A DNA stretch of 64,000 nt, taken from Rhizobium sp. CF122. Lineage in GTDB: Bacteria > Pseudomonadota > Alphaproteobacteria > Rhizobiales > Rhizobiaceae. Shown piece after piece: positions 27,511-36,515 of this stretch. The notes beneath the pieces were generated by a model that made no database searches, was not told the DNA's origin, and saw only the letters and a list, made by a program, of their open reading frames with translations. Position 1 is the stretch's first letter; the number at the start of each line of letters is the position of its first letter. Location of the stretch: positions 117,643 through 181,642 of the forward strand of contig NZ_AKKA01000120.1 in NCBI RefSeq assembly GCF_000282035.1, read 5' to 3'. The position numbers were made by a program, and so were the translations under genes.

Positions 27511-28662
27511 TCAGAAGCAATCCTTAAAGAGTGCCTTGGTATTTTCGAGTGTCATCTTGACCGGATTGCCGCCAGCACTCGGGTCCTCGATCGCCATTGC
27601 CGAAAGTTCATCGATTCGATCCGGCTTGATTCCCATCGCAGACAGGCTGTCGGGAACACCGAGCTCGGAGCGAAGCTGCAGGACGTAGTTATAGAAGCCG
27701 TCGAAGCCGCCGGAGATGCCGAGATAGGCCGCGGCGCGCGCAATCTTCTCCTCGATCGTCGAACGATTGAAACGCAATACCGCTGGCATCACGACGGCAT
27801 TCGTCATCCCGTGATGGGTGTTGTAGACCGCGCCGATCGGATGCGACAGCGCGTGAATGGCGCCGAGACCCTTCTGGAAGGCGACAGCGCCCATGGCGGC
27901 GGCTGACATCATGTTGGCGCGGGCTTCGAGGTCCGTGCCCTCCCTGTAGGCGCGCGGCAGGAATTCTTTGACGAGGCGCATGCCCTCCAGCGCGATACCG
28001 GCAGACATCGGATGATAGAAGGGCGAGGAATAAGCTTCCAGGCAGTGCGCAAAGGCGTCCATGCCGGTGCCAGCGGTGATGATCTTCGGCATGCCGACGG
28101 TCAGTTCCGGATCGGCAATGACGACGCCCGGCAGGAACTTCGGATGGAAGATGATCTTCTTCACATGCGTTTCGGAATTGGTGATGACGCTGGCACGACC
28201 AACTTCCGAGCCTGTGCCGGCCGTCGTCGGGACGGCCACGATCGGCGCGATGCCTTCGACGCTCGCGCGCGTCCACCAGTCACCGATATCCTCGAAGTCC
28301 CAGACCGGCCGTGTCTGGCCGGCCATGAACGCGACGCACTTGCCGAGATCGAGGCCCGAGCCGCCACCGAAGGCAACGACGCCGTCATGGCCACCGTCCT
28401 TGAACGCCTTAACGCCAGCCTCGAGGTTCTTGTCGTTCGGGTTCGGATCGACATCAGCGAAGATCGCGCGGCCAAGGCCGGCATCTTCGAGAATGTCGAG
28501 CGCGGTCTTGGTGATCGCCATGGAAGCCAGGCCGCGATCGGTGATCAGCAGCGGCTTCTTCATCCCGAGGCTCTTGCAGGCGTCTGCCAGTTCCTTGATG
28601 CGGCCCCGGCCAAGCTTGAAGGCGGTCGGGTAGCTCCAGTTGGCTGTGATGTTGCTGCTCAT
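27511..28662 (-). CDS. Iron-containing (group III) alcohol dehydrogenase
   Basis: A 383-residue NAD(P)-dependent alcohol dehydrogenase. The nucleotide-binding motif is FGGGSGLDLGK near residue 97, the metal ligands lie in AFAHCLEAYSS and GLGAIHALSHPIGAVYNTHHG (the last His-rich motif near 260-280). The start codon ATG at 28662 overlaps the stop of the aldehyde dehydrogenase gene as ATGA, so alcohol and aldehyde oxidation are coupled. With the upstream glutamine-synthetase-like gene it could oxidise a gamma-glutamylated amino alcohol; that substrate is inference. Confidence 0.92.
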   Translation of the reverse strand: MSSNITANWSYPTAFKLGRGRIKELADACKSLGMKKPLLITDRGLASMAITKTALDILEDAGLGRAIFADVDPNPNDKNLEAGVKAFKDGGHDGVVAFGGGSGLDLGKCVAFMAGQTRPVWDFEDIGDWWTRASVEGIAPIVAVPTTAGTGSEVGRASVITNSETHVKKIIFHPKFLPGVVIADPELTVGMPKIITAGTGMDAFAHCLEAYSSPFYHPMSAGIALEGMRLVKEFLPRAYREGTDLEARANMMSAAAMGAVAFQKGLGAIHALSHPIGAVYNTHHGMTNAVVMPAVLRFNRSTIEEKIARAAAYLGISGGFDGFYNYVLQLRSELGVPDSLSAMGIKPDRIDELSAMAIEDPSAGGNPVKMTLENTKALFKDCF

Positions 28663-30044
28663 GCTGTGACTTTCTTCAGATGGTAGGATTTCGGACGCGT
28701 CAGGTTGTGGAAGCCAATGATCGACAGCGAACCCCCTCGGCCGGTTTCCTTGACGCCGGTCCAGCACAGAGCCGGATCGAGATAGTCGGCGCGGTTCATG
28801 AAGACGGTGCCGGTCTCGATCTCGCGGCCGAGCCGCCCTGCCCGTTCCGGATCCTTCGTCCAGAGCGAAGCCGTCAGGCCGTACTGGCTGTCGTTCATCA
28901 GCGTAACGGCTTCGTCGTCGCTCTTCACCTTCATGATGCCGACGGCAGGACCAAAGGTCTCCTCGCGCATAAAGGCCATGGAATGATCGACGTTGACGAG
29001 GATCTGCGGTGCGAGATAGGCGCCGCCATCGTCCTGTGGGAACAGCTTGGGGTCAACGAGCGCCTTGGCGCCCTTGGAAACGGCATCGGCGATCTGCTCG
29101 CGCACGACCTTGGCAAAGCGCTTGTTGGCCATCGGGCCAAGCGAAGTCTCAGGATCGAGCGGATTGCCGAGTTTGTAGTTCGACACCCAGGCGACCGACT
29201 TCTCGACAAAGCTGTCATAGAGCGATTCATGCACATAGATGCGCTCGATACCGCAGCAGCACTGGCCGGAATTATAGGTCGCGCCGTCCATCAGCGTATC
29301 GACCGCCGCGTCGAGGTCGGCGTCTTCCATGACGTAGCCCGGATCCTTGCCGCCGAGCTCTAGCCCGAGCCCTGTGAACGTTCCGGCTGCCGCCCGCTCC
29401 ATCGAGCGGCCGCCTTCGACCGAGCCGGTGAAGTTGACGAAGTTGAAGCTGCCCGCAGCAATCAGCGCCGAGGTCGTTTCGTGGTCAAGGAACACGTTCT
29501 GGAAGACGTCCTCGGGAACGCCGGCCTCGACAAAAGCCTGCACCAGCCGCTCTCCAACCAGCAGCGTCTGTGACGCATGCTTCAGAACGACCGTGTTGCC
29601 CGCCATCAGCGCCGGCGCGATCGTGTTGATCGCCGTCATGTAGGGATAATTCCAGGGGGCCACGACGAACACAACGCCATGCGCTTCACGTTCGATGCGA
29701 CGCTCGAACTTGTCGCTTTCCTCGACAACCAGCGGCGCGAGCGCATCGGCGGCGATCGAAGCGACATAGTTGGAGCGCTCGTTGAAGCCCTTGTACTCGC
29801 CGCCGTAGCGGATCGGGCGGCCCATCTGCCAGGCAAGTTCCGGCACGACGACGTCGGACATTTCATTAAGGCGCGCGACGCCCTTCAGTACCAGTTGAAC
29901 GCGCTCTTCCAACGGCCGCTTCGCCCAGGCCTTCTGCGCCTTGCGCGCACGCGCCACCGCCTCTTTCGCCGCCTCTAGCGAAAGCGCCGGCCGCTCGGCG
30001 AAAACCGATCCGTCGATCGGTGAAATGCATTGGATCATTCCCAT
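28659..30044 (-). CDS. NAD(P)-dependent aldehyde dehydrogenase
   Basis: A 461-residue ALDH. The general base lies in LELGGKDPGYV and the catalytic Cys in YNSGQCCCGIERIYV (near residue 268). APWNYPYMTAINTIAPAL and EETFGPAVGIMKV are further family blocks. It is close to the group that oxidises amino-aldehydes and succinate semialdehyde, but specificity is not readable. The start is uncertain between ATG 30053, 30044 and 30038; 30044 is chosen for spacing from AGGATGAAG. It is part of the minus-strand cluster, between adh and the ligase gene. Confidence 0.9.
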   Translation of the reverse strand: MGMIQCISPIDGSVFAERPALSLEAAKEAVARARKAQKAWAKRPLEERVQLVLKGVARLNEMSDVVVPELAWQMGRPIRYGGEYKGFNERSNYVASIAADALAPLVVEESDKFERRIEREAHGVVFVVAPWNYPYMTAINTIAPALMAGNTVVLKHASQTLLVGERLVQAFVEAGVPEDVFQNVFLDHETTSALIAAGSFNFVNFTGSVEGGRSMERAAAGTFTGLGLELGGKDPGYVMEDADLDAAVDTLMDGATYNSGQCCCGIERIYVHESLYDSFVEKSVAWVSNYKLGNPLDPETSLGPMANKRFAKVVREQIADAVSKGAKALVDPKLFPQDDGGAYLAPQILVNVDHSMAFMREETFGPAVGIMKVKSDDEAVTLMNDSQYGLTASLWTKDPERAGRLGREIETGTVFMNRADYLDPALCWTGVKETGRGGSLSIIGFHNLTRPKSYHLKKVTA

Positions 30045-30148
30045 GATCTTCATCCTATGTTTTCGCGTGCCGAAACCGGCAGCCCCCAACAATCTCCTCA
30101 GATATGGAGATCATATGACAGGACGCTATCCGGCTTTGGCTACGCCTA

Positions 30149-31516
30149 TTATGCTCTTTCGAAACCGCGCGCCACTTCCCAGTCGGTGATGCGACGATCG
30201 TATTCTTCCTGCTCCCACTGGGCAGCACGGGTATAGTGGTCGATGACGTCGTCGCCAAAGGCATTGCGAAGCATCTTCGATTCCGTCATGGCGACTGTTG
30301 CCGCGCGCAACGTACGCGGGATCTCGCGGACGCTGCGTGCTCCATAGGCGTCGCCGACGAACGGCGCCTCGAGCTCCATCTTCTGCTCTATGCCATCGAT
30401 GCCGGCGGCAAGCAGCGCGGCAAAGGCGAGATAGGGATTAAGGTCGGAGCCGCCGACACGGCACTCGATACGGATCGCTTTGGTGTCGTCGCCGCAGAGG
30501 CGATAGCCGGCCGTGCGGTTGTCCTTGCTCCAGATTGCCTTCGTCGGCGCAAAGGTGCCCGCCATGAAGCGCTTGTACGAGTTGATGTAAGGCGCGAGGA
30601 AGTAGGTGATCTCGCCCGCGTGGGCGAGAAGACCGGCCACGTAGTTGTTCATCAGCGGCGACATGCCGTACTTGCCCCCCTCGTCGTGGAAGAGCGGCGT
30701 CTTGCCGTCAGCGCTCCAGAGCGACTGATGGATATGTGACGAACTGCCGGCGGCATTGTAGTGCCACTTCGCCAGGAAGGTGATCGCCTTGCCCTTCGAC
30801 CAGGCGATTTCCTTGCAACCGTTCTTGATGATCGAGTGGCGATCGGCCATCGTCAGTGCGTCGGCATAGCGGACGTTGATTTCTTCCTGGCCCGCGGACG
30901 CCTCGCCCTTGGAGTTTTCGACCGGAATGCCGGCGCCCTGAAGGCCGGTGCGGATTGCCCGCATGACTTCTTCTTCCTTGGTCGTCTGGAAGATGTGGTA
31001 GTCCTCGTTATAGGCGCTGGCGAGCTTCAGGTTGCGATAGCCTGACGCGTGCGCAGACTCGTAGGTCTGGTCGAACAGGAAGAATTCGAGCTCCGAGGCC
31101 ATGAACGCCTTCATGCCCATGTCTTCCAACCGCTTGACCTGTTTCTTCAGGATCGCGCGCGGCGAGTGCGGCACCTCTTCATGCGTGTGGTGGTCGAGGA
31201 GATCGCAGAGCACGAGCGCTGTGCCTTCGAGCCACGGAATGCGGCGCAACGTCGAAAGATCGGGCTTCATCGTGTAGTCGCCATAGCCCTTTTCCCAACT
31301 CGTCGCCTTGTAGCCGGAGACGGTTTCCATCTCCATGTCGGTGGCAACGAGATAGTTGCAGCTATGCGTTTCCTTCCATGCGCTCTCGAGGAAGTATTCA
31401 GCCTGAAAGCGCTTGCCCATCAAGCGGCCCTGCATGTCCACCTGGCACGCCAAAACTGTATCGATGCGCCCGTCGGCAACATCCTGCTTGAGATCGTCGA
31501 GGGTATAGATGCTCAT
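30149..31516 (-). CDS. Glutamine-synthetase family gamma-glutamyl-amine ligase
   Basis: A 455-residue type-I glutamine-synthetase-like enzyme, probably an ATP-dependent ligase joining glutamate to an amine rather than to ammonia. Conserved parts are MASELEFFLFDQTYESA, EASAGQEEINVRYADAL, KWHYNAAGSSSHIHQSLW, NSYKRFM and IECRVGGSDLNPYLA. Typical bacterial GlnA features such as the NLYxLP adenylylation loop are not seen. PuuA (putrescine) and GlnA4 (ethanolamine, Streptomyces) are characterised relatives with this role. ATG 31516 has AGGCGG 8 bp upstream. Its neighbours (permease, ADH, ALDH, amidohydrolase) fit amine catabolism. Confidence 0.88.
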   Translation of the reverse strand: MSIYTLDDLKQDVADGRIDTVLACQVDMQGRLMGKRFQAEYFLESAWKETHSCNYLVATDMEMETVSGYKATSWEKGYGDYTMKPDLSTLRRIPWLEGTALVLCDLLDHHTHEEVPHSPRAILKKQVKRLEDMGMKAFMASELEFFLFDQTYESAHASGYRNLKLASAYNEDYHIFQTTKEEEVMRAIRTGLQGAGIPVENSKGEASAGQEEINVRYADALTMADRHSIIKNGCKEIAWSKGKAITFLAKWHYNAAGSSSHIHQSLWSADGKTPLFHDEGGKYGMSPLMNNYVAGLLAHAGEITYFLAPYINSYKRFMAGTFAPTKAIWSKDNRTAGYRLCGDDTKAIRIECRVGGSDLNPYLAFAALLAAGIDGIEQKMELEAPFVGDAYGARSVREIPRTLRAATVAMTESKMLRNAFGDDVIDHYTRAAQWEQEEYDRRITDWEVARGFERA

Positions 31517-31660
31517 ATTGAATCCGCCTGACATTGAACTGAAATCGGGGCAACGAAAGAGCATACTGTGAGACGGGCCTGCCGCCTCTGATGCGTTTTC
31601 GTTGAGCCGGGAAGCGGGGCCGCCATCGCGGCCCCGCGGTTGGAGAGGGAAGTCGAAACC

Positions 31661-33208
31661 TCAGGCTTCGCCAACGGCCTTCTCGGCAGCCGCGATCTCG
31701 GCTTGACGACGCGCAACCTCGTCGCCGATCGGCGGGCCCTTGAAGCGGCGGCTTTCGAAGCCGAACCAGACGATACCGGTGAGGACCAGGAAGCCGACAG
31801 TGATGTAAAGCGCCCACTGGTTCGGCGGCTGAATGCCGAGGACGAAGATCAGCATCATCGCCAGGATCGACAGGACCGCAAACAGCTTGAACGTGCCTTC
31901 GCCGAGGTTCCATGGTCCCATCTTGTCCCACTTCGACGTGCCCCACGCGAAGAGACCGAGGGTGATCGGGATCGCGAAGGAGAAGAACAGGAAGATGACC
32001 GTGCACGAGACGACGATCGTGTAAACCGGGGTCTCGCCGATCGAAACAAGCGACGAGCCCCAGACGAACAGAACAGAGAGGATCGAACCCGTCCAGATGG
32101 CGGCAACCGGCGTGCGGTGCTTCGGGCTGACCTTGGCAAGAGCCTTGGATGCCGGCAGACCGCCGTCACGCGAGAAGGCGAAGATCATGCGGGAGACCGA
32201 GGTCACCGTCGCCAGACCACACAGCCATTGGCTGACGAAGATGGCGAGGTAGAGCAGATCCTTGACGACAGGATTGACCTGACTGTCCATGGCCCAGAAG
32301 AACACGTTCCAGCCCTGTTTGGCCGCATCGTCCATGTTCGGGAGCATCAGCACGAATGCGCAAAGCATGATGTAGCCGAAGAGCGCCGACCAAAGAACGG
32401 AGGCGACCATGCCGCGCGGAACGGAATGGGCGGCCTTGACCGTTTCTTCCGAGGTATGTGCCGAAGCGTCATAGCCGGTGATCGTGTAGATCGGCAGCAG
32501 GAGGCCGAGCAGGAACACCCAGGCGCCCGAGGTCGACGGCCAGACGTTGCCGCCGGCTTCGCCGGAATAGTTGGCGAAAGTGAAGAGACGGGCAATGTCG
32601 TAGGACGGCGCTGCCAGCAGGCAAACTGCAGCAAGGGCGATTGCCGTTACGAAGATCAGGTAGCCCGAGAAATCCGTGAGCTTCGCCGTCAGCCCGATCC
32701 CCATGTGGTTCACCAGCGCCTGGGCACCGGTAATGATCACCAGGAACAGGATGCGAACGGTGGTGGTATCGGTCAGCCCGAAATAGCTGGTGCCGAACGA
32801 GCCCATGAAGAAGTAGTAGGTGCCGACATTGATCGCGCCGAGAACCGTGACAAGACCGAGCAGGTTGAACCAGGCGGTCAGCCAGCCGGTGAAACGGTTG
32901 CCGAGGATCGAGCCCCAGTGATAGAGGCCGCCTGCAGTCGGATAGGCCGAGCTGATCTGCGCCATCGCGACAGCGAACACCAGCGAAACGAAGCACCCGA
33001 GCGGCCAACCGATGCCGATAGCCGCACCGCCAGCACCCGCCGTGGCTTGAGCCAGCGAGTTGATGCCGCCGGAAAGAATGCAGATGATAGAGAATGAGAC
33101 CGCAAAGTTCGAGAACGAGCTCATCCGCCGTTCCAGCTCCTGGGCGTAGCCCATGGAGTGCAGGATGTGCATATCCTGCTTTTTGTCGTGATCCGTGTAG
33201 TCGGACAT
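31661..33208 (-). CDS. APC-superfamily amino acid/amine permease
   Basis: A 515-residue transporter with about twelve membrane helices. MSSFSNFAVSFSIICILSGG at residues 29-48 and the Gly-rich GIGWPLGCFVSLVFAVAMAQISSAYPTAGGLYHW region (partly quoted) match the amino-acid-choline transporter branch that includes GABA and choline permeases of fungi. It should import the amine or amino compound used by the adjacent ligase. GGGGGAAG precedes the ATG. The C-terminal tail after the last helix is charged and Ala-rich. Confidence 0.9.
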   Translation of the reverse strand: MSDYTDHDKKQDMHILHSMGYAQELERRMSSFSNFAVSFSIICILSGGINSLAQATAGAGGAAIGIGWPLGCFVSLVFAVAMAQISSAYPTAGGLYHWGSILGNRFTGWLTAWFNLLGLVTVLGAINVGTYYFFMGSFGTSYFGLTDTTTVRILFLVIITGAQALVNHMGIGLTAKLTDFSGYLIFVTAIALAAVCLLAAPSYDIARLFTFANYSGEAGGNVWPSTSGAWVFLLGLLLPIYTITGYDASAHTSEETVKAAHSVPRGMVASVLWSALFGYIMLCAFVLMLPNMDDAAKQGWNVFFWAMDSQVNPVVKDLLYLAIFVSQWLCGLATVTSVSRMIFAFSRDGGLPASKALAKVSPKHRTPVAAIWTGSILSVLFVWGSSLVSIGETPVYTIVVSCTVIFLFFSFAIPITLGLFAWGTSKWDKMGPWNLGEGTFKLFAVLSILAMMLIFVLGIQPPNQWALYITVGFLVLTGIVWFGFESRRFKGPPIGDEVARRQAEIAAAEKAVGEA

Positions 33209-33334
33209 GACTTCCCCCTGTTTAGCGATCAGCCGCGGGATTGCGGGTGATCATCCAGTGCCAAAGTGCCCGCGACGTTTTCGCCTTCGGGCTGATCGCA
33301 GTTAGACTGCTCCCTGGGGTCTTTTTCTTCGTTG

Positions 33335-34108
33335 TCAGGCGTCCAGGCTTTGCTGGAGAAGCCCCGTCAGATAGTCGGCCACGACCCCTTGACCGTCTTC
33401 GTCTGAGATGAGGTCGTTGCGGACCTCGATCATTACATTGCGTAGCCCGTTGGACAGCCCATGCAGGATCAGCGTGTGGGTCACGCCATCCGCAGGGCCA
33501 TAGGGCTCGTTGCGTTCGATTTTGTAGAGAGGCGAGCCGGTCGATGCGGCGTTCAAAACGCTGTCGGCAAAGCGGCTGTCTTCGTCGTGCAGTATACCAA
33601 TTTCCACGGTGCGCGTCTTCCCGTGGTACACCGGCGTGAAGCTATGGACTGTTGCAATCACCGTCTCCTGCCCCCTCGCCTTGCGATCGCGAATCAGTGC
33701 GCGAATGGCGTCGTGGAAAGGAATATACAATGCTTCGGTGCGCATGAGGCGTTCTTCCGCGCTGAGATTGGCATTGCCCGGAATATCGTGGATTTCGCTT
33801 CTCGAGGGCATCGCCCCCGGAGACTCCGGCGGCCTGTTGCAATCATAGATCAATCGCGAGAACCGCTGGTAAATGAGCGTGGCATCGAGCGCTTGTGAAA
33901 TCCCGCGGGCAACAGCCAAGGCGCCTGGATCCCATGCGATATGACTTTCCAAGGCCTCGCCGGACAGACCGAGCGTTCCGTAGCGTTCAGGCAGGAGGCG
34001 GGACGCATGTTCGCAGATCACAAGCAACGGGCTCTTGCCGTTCGGCCGCTCGACCGAAACGCACCCCCCTTCCGTTTCGCTTAGGACCTTGAACTGAGCA
34101 GGCACCAC
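33335..34108 (-). CDS. N-formylglutamate amidohydrolase family protein
   Basis: A 257-residue zinc hydrolase of the FGase (HutG/HutF-linked) family. Seen: LLVICEHASRLLPE, SHIAWDPGALAVA, YDCNRPPESPGAMPSRSEIHDIPGN (shown in part) and ATVHSFTPVYHG. True N-formylglutamate hydrolase acts in histidine breakdown, but no hut genes are near. Within this cluster an amide-cleaving enzyme could release glutamate from a gamma-glutamyl product; this is inference. The start is GTG at 34108. It is 126 bp upstream of the permease gene and divergent from the RpiR regulator. Confidence 0.87.
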   Translation of the reverse strand: MVPAQFKVLSETEGGCVSVERPNGKSPLLVICEHASRLLPERYGTLGLSGEALESHIAWDPGALAVARGISQALDATLIYQRFSRLIYDCNRPPESPGAMPSRSEIHDIPGNANLSAEERLMRTEALYIPFHDAIRALIRDRKARGQETVIATVHSFTPVYHGKTRTVEIGILHDEDSRFADSVLNAASTGSPLYKIERNEPYGPADGVTHTLILHGLSNGLRNVMIEVRNDLISDEDGQGVVADYLTGLLQQSLDA

Positions 34109-34283
34109 AGCCGCATCCCGATCATTAATAAAGAATGTATAAGAAAAGAATTCTTCAGGTTCCGACGACTGTCAAGCGCATCCTGAAAATTTCTTTTCAT
34201 GACGGTAGTTGACATGGATTGTGACAGCGTTGTTAACTTTCGGTGGGAAAGTGGCACAAGACCAATCCCGGGGAGCAGATCGC

Positions 34284-35156
34284 GTGACCGCTGCGTCGAA
34301 GACAGTTTCGGACGTAATCCATTCGCATTTTGGCATGCTTACGCGGGCCGAAAAGCAATTGGCTGAGAGCCTGTTGGCCAACTACCCCGTCTCCGGACTG
34401 GGGAGCATCACGACGATTGCAGAAAATGCCGGCGTATCGACGCCGACAGTCGTGCGCATGGTCCAGAAGCTGGGCTTCAAGGGCTATCCCGACTTCCAGG
34501 CACACCTTCATCAAGAGGTCGAAGCGACGATCTCGAACCCTATCACCAAGCATGACCGCTGGGCCTCCAATGCGCCGGGAACGCACATTCTCAACCGCTT
34601 TGCCGACGCAATCATGGGCAACCTGCGTCAGACGCTGAGCGGCCTGGATACGGCCACCTTCAACAGCGTTGCCTCCCTGCTGTCCGATCGCAAGCGCAGC
34701 CTCTACTTCGTCGGCGGACGCATTACCGGTGCGCTGGCCGAGTACTTCTTCACCCACATGCAGGTCATTCGACCGAACACGGCGTTGCTGTCATCGAACT
34801 CTAGCAGCTGGCCGCAATACGTGCTCAATATGAGTCCCGGCGACCTGCTGGTCATCTTCGACATCCGCCGCTACGAGCAGGAGATGGTCAGCCTCGCGAC
34901 CGCCGCTCGCAAAAGCGGCGCCGAGATCGTCGTCTTTACCGACCAATGGGGCTCTCCGGCTGCCAAGCTCGCGCGCCACAGCTTCCGCGTGCAGATCGAG
35001 GCCCCATCGGCCTGGGACTCGTCTGTCGTCACTCTCTTCATCGTCGAAGCTCTCATCGAAGCCGTTCAGAGCTCGACTTGGGACCAGACGAAAGAACGTA
35101 TGAAAACCCTGGAGGGTCTGTTCGAGCAAACCAGACTTTTCCGCAAACTCAGCTAG
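34284..35156 (+). CDS. RpiR-family transcriptional regulator (HTH-SIS)
   Basis: A 290-residue regulator. An N-terminal HTH_6 domain (about 1-77; ITTIAENAGVSTPTVVRMVQKLGF is the DNA-reading part, here 24 residues of which the key is AGVSTPTVVRMVQ) is followed by a SIS phosphosugar-type sensing domain (about 120-250; LYFVGGRITGALAEYF and VVFTDQWGSP). GTG 34284 with GGGGAG 9 bp upstream is chosen over a TTG at 34209. It lies between the divergent amidohydrolase and the ABC importer it precedes by 181 bp, so it could control either unit. Confidence 0.88.
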   Translation: MTAASKTVSDVIHSHFGMLTRAEKQLAESLLANYPVSGLGSITTIAENAGVSTPTVVRMVQKLGFKGYPDFQAHLHQEVEATISNPITKHDRWASNAPGTHILNRFADAIMGNLRQTLSGLDTATFNSVASLLSDRKRSLYFVGGRITGALAEYFFTHMQVIRPNTALLSSNSSSWPQYVLNMSPGDLLVIFDIRRYEQEMVSLATAARKSGAEIVVFTDQWGSPAAKLARHSFRVQIEAPSAWDSSVVTLFIVEALIEAVQSSTWDQTKERMKTLEGLFEQTRLFRKLS

Positions 35157-35337
35157 GAGGGAAAATAAGATAGATAGATGACGTGAGACGGTCGAGCGAA
35201 CAGCGTGTCGTAAATGAAACATCGCCGCCAACTGCCTGCTATACAAAGAAAAAAGAACGTCACCAAACTGTCACGAAAGCTTCACGTAACGTCAGTAACA
35301 GCATCGTCGGACACTGAAAACCCGAAGGAGAACAACA

Positions 35338-36441
35338 GTGATCTCTAATATTTCGAAAATGCTTTCGCTTTCTACTGCGATTGTCGTTGCTTCGACTGCA
35401 ATCGCAGCCGCTGAGCCAAGCGCTGAACTTATCGCTGCCGCCAAGAAGGAAGGCACGCTGACGACGATTGCGCTTCCGCACGACTGGTGCGGCTACGGCG
35501 ACGTCATTGCCGGCTTCAAGGCTAAGTATGGCCTCGAGGTCAACGAACTGAACCCGGACGCAGGCTCGGGCGACGAAATCGAAGCCATCAAGGCCAACAA
35601 GGGTAACACCGGCCCGCAGGCTCCTGACGTCATCGACGTCGGCCTCTCCTTCGGCCCCTCGGCAAAGGCAGACGGCCTGATCCAGCCCTACAAGGTCTCG
35701 ACCTGGGACTCCATTCCGGACAGTGCCAAGGATGCTGACGGCTTTTGGTACGGCGACTACTACGGTGTTTTGTCGTTCGTCGTGAACACCGACATCGTCA
35801 AGGAAGTGCCGAAGGATTGGGCCGACCTGAAGAAGTCGGACTACGCCAACAGCATCGCACTTGCCGGTGATCCGCGCGCGTCGAACCAGGCTGTCCAGGC
35901 CGTTTATGCCGCTGGCATCGCAGCCGGTGAAAAGGATGCGACCAAGGCTGGTGAAGCCGGTCTCGCTTACTTCGCCGAACTCAACAAGGCCGGCAACCTC
36001 GTTCCTGTCATCGGCAAGTCCGCTTCGCTCGCTCAGGGCTCGACCCCGATCGTCGTTGCGTGGGACTACAATGGTCTCTCCTGGCGCGATACGCTGAAGG
36101 GCAACCCGCCGGCTGAAGTCGTCGTTCCGGCATCGGGCGTCGTTGCCGGCGTTTACGTCCAGGCGATCTCCGCCTTTGCTCCGCATCCGAACGCTGCAAA
36201 GCTCTGGATGGAATACCTTTACTCGGACGAAGGTCAACTTGGCTGGCTGAAGGGCTATTGCCACCCGATCCGCTTCAACGATCTGGCGAAGAACAAGAAG
36301 GTCCCGCAGGCACTTCTCGACAAGCTGCCGCCGGCTGCTTCCTATGAAAAGGCAGTCTTCCCGACGCTCGCCGAGCAGGCTGCTGGCAAGACCGCTATTA
36401 CCACCAAGTGGGACAGCGTCGTCGGCGCCAACGTCAAGTAA
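35338..36441 (+). CDS. ABC importer substrate-binding protein (AfuA/FbpA/PotD-like)
   Basis: A 367-residue periplasmic binding protein with a signal peptide (about 1-25, ending AIAAAE). KKEGTLTTIALPHDWCGYGDVIAGF opens the mature domain (key part GTLTTIALPHDWCGYGD); YGVLSFVVNTDIVKEVPKDWADL and VAWDYNGLSWRD mark the cleft. This family binds ferric ion, phosphonates, polyamines or sugar phosphates; the Tyr pair typical of ferric-binding proteins is not evident, so iron is not claimed. The start is GTG at 35338 with GAAGGAG 8 bp upstream. It heads a four-gene operon; a strong hairpin follows it. Confidence 0.86.
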   Translation: MISNISKMLSLSTAIVVASTAIAAAEPSAELIAAAKKEGTLTTIALPHDWCGYGDVIAGFKAKYGLEVNELNPDAGSGDEIEAIKANKGNTGPQAPDVIDVGLSFGPSAKADGLIQPYKVSTWDSIPDSAKDADGFWYGDYYGVLSFVVNTDIVKEVPKDWADLKKSDYANSIALAGDPRASNQAVQAVYAAGIAAGEKDATKAGEAGLAYFAELNKAGNLVPVIGKSASLAQGSTPIVVAWDYNGLSWRDTLKGNPPAEVVVPASGVVAGVYVQAISAFAPHPNAAKLWMEYLYSDEGQLGWLKGYCHPIRFNDLAKNKKVPQALLDKLPPAASYEKAVFPTLAEQAAGKTAITTKWDSVVGANVK

Positions 36442-36455
36442 TCTCTGACGCAGCA

Positions 36456-36480
36456 CCTCTCCGCCCTCGTGGCGGAGAGG
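36456..36480 (+). terminator. Intercistronic hairpin after the binding-protein gene
   Basis: CCTCTCCGCC-CTCGT-GGCGGAGAGG, a perfect 10-bp stem, followed by TTTCATTCTT, 14 bp after the stop. Since the permease genes continue in the same operon, this is likely a partial terminator or 3'-end protector that keeps binding-protein mRNA more abundant. Confidence 0.75.
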
Positions 36481-36515
36481 TTTCATTCTTCATTGCCCCG
36501 ATAAGGCTGTCGTCT

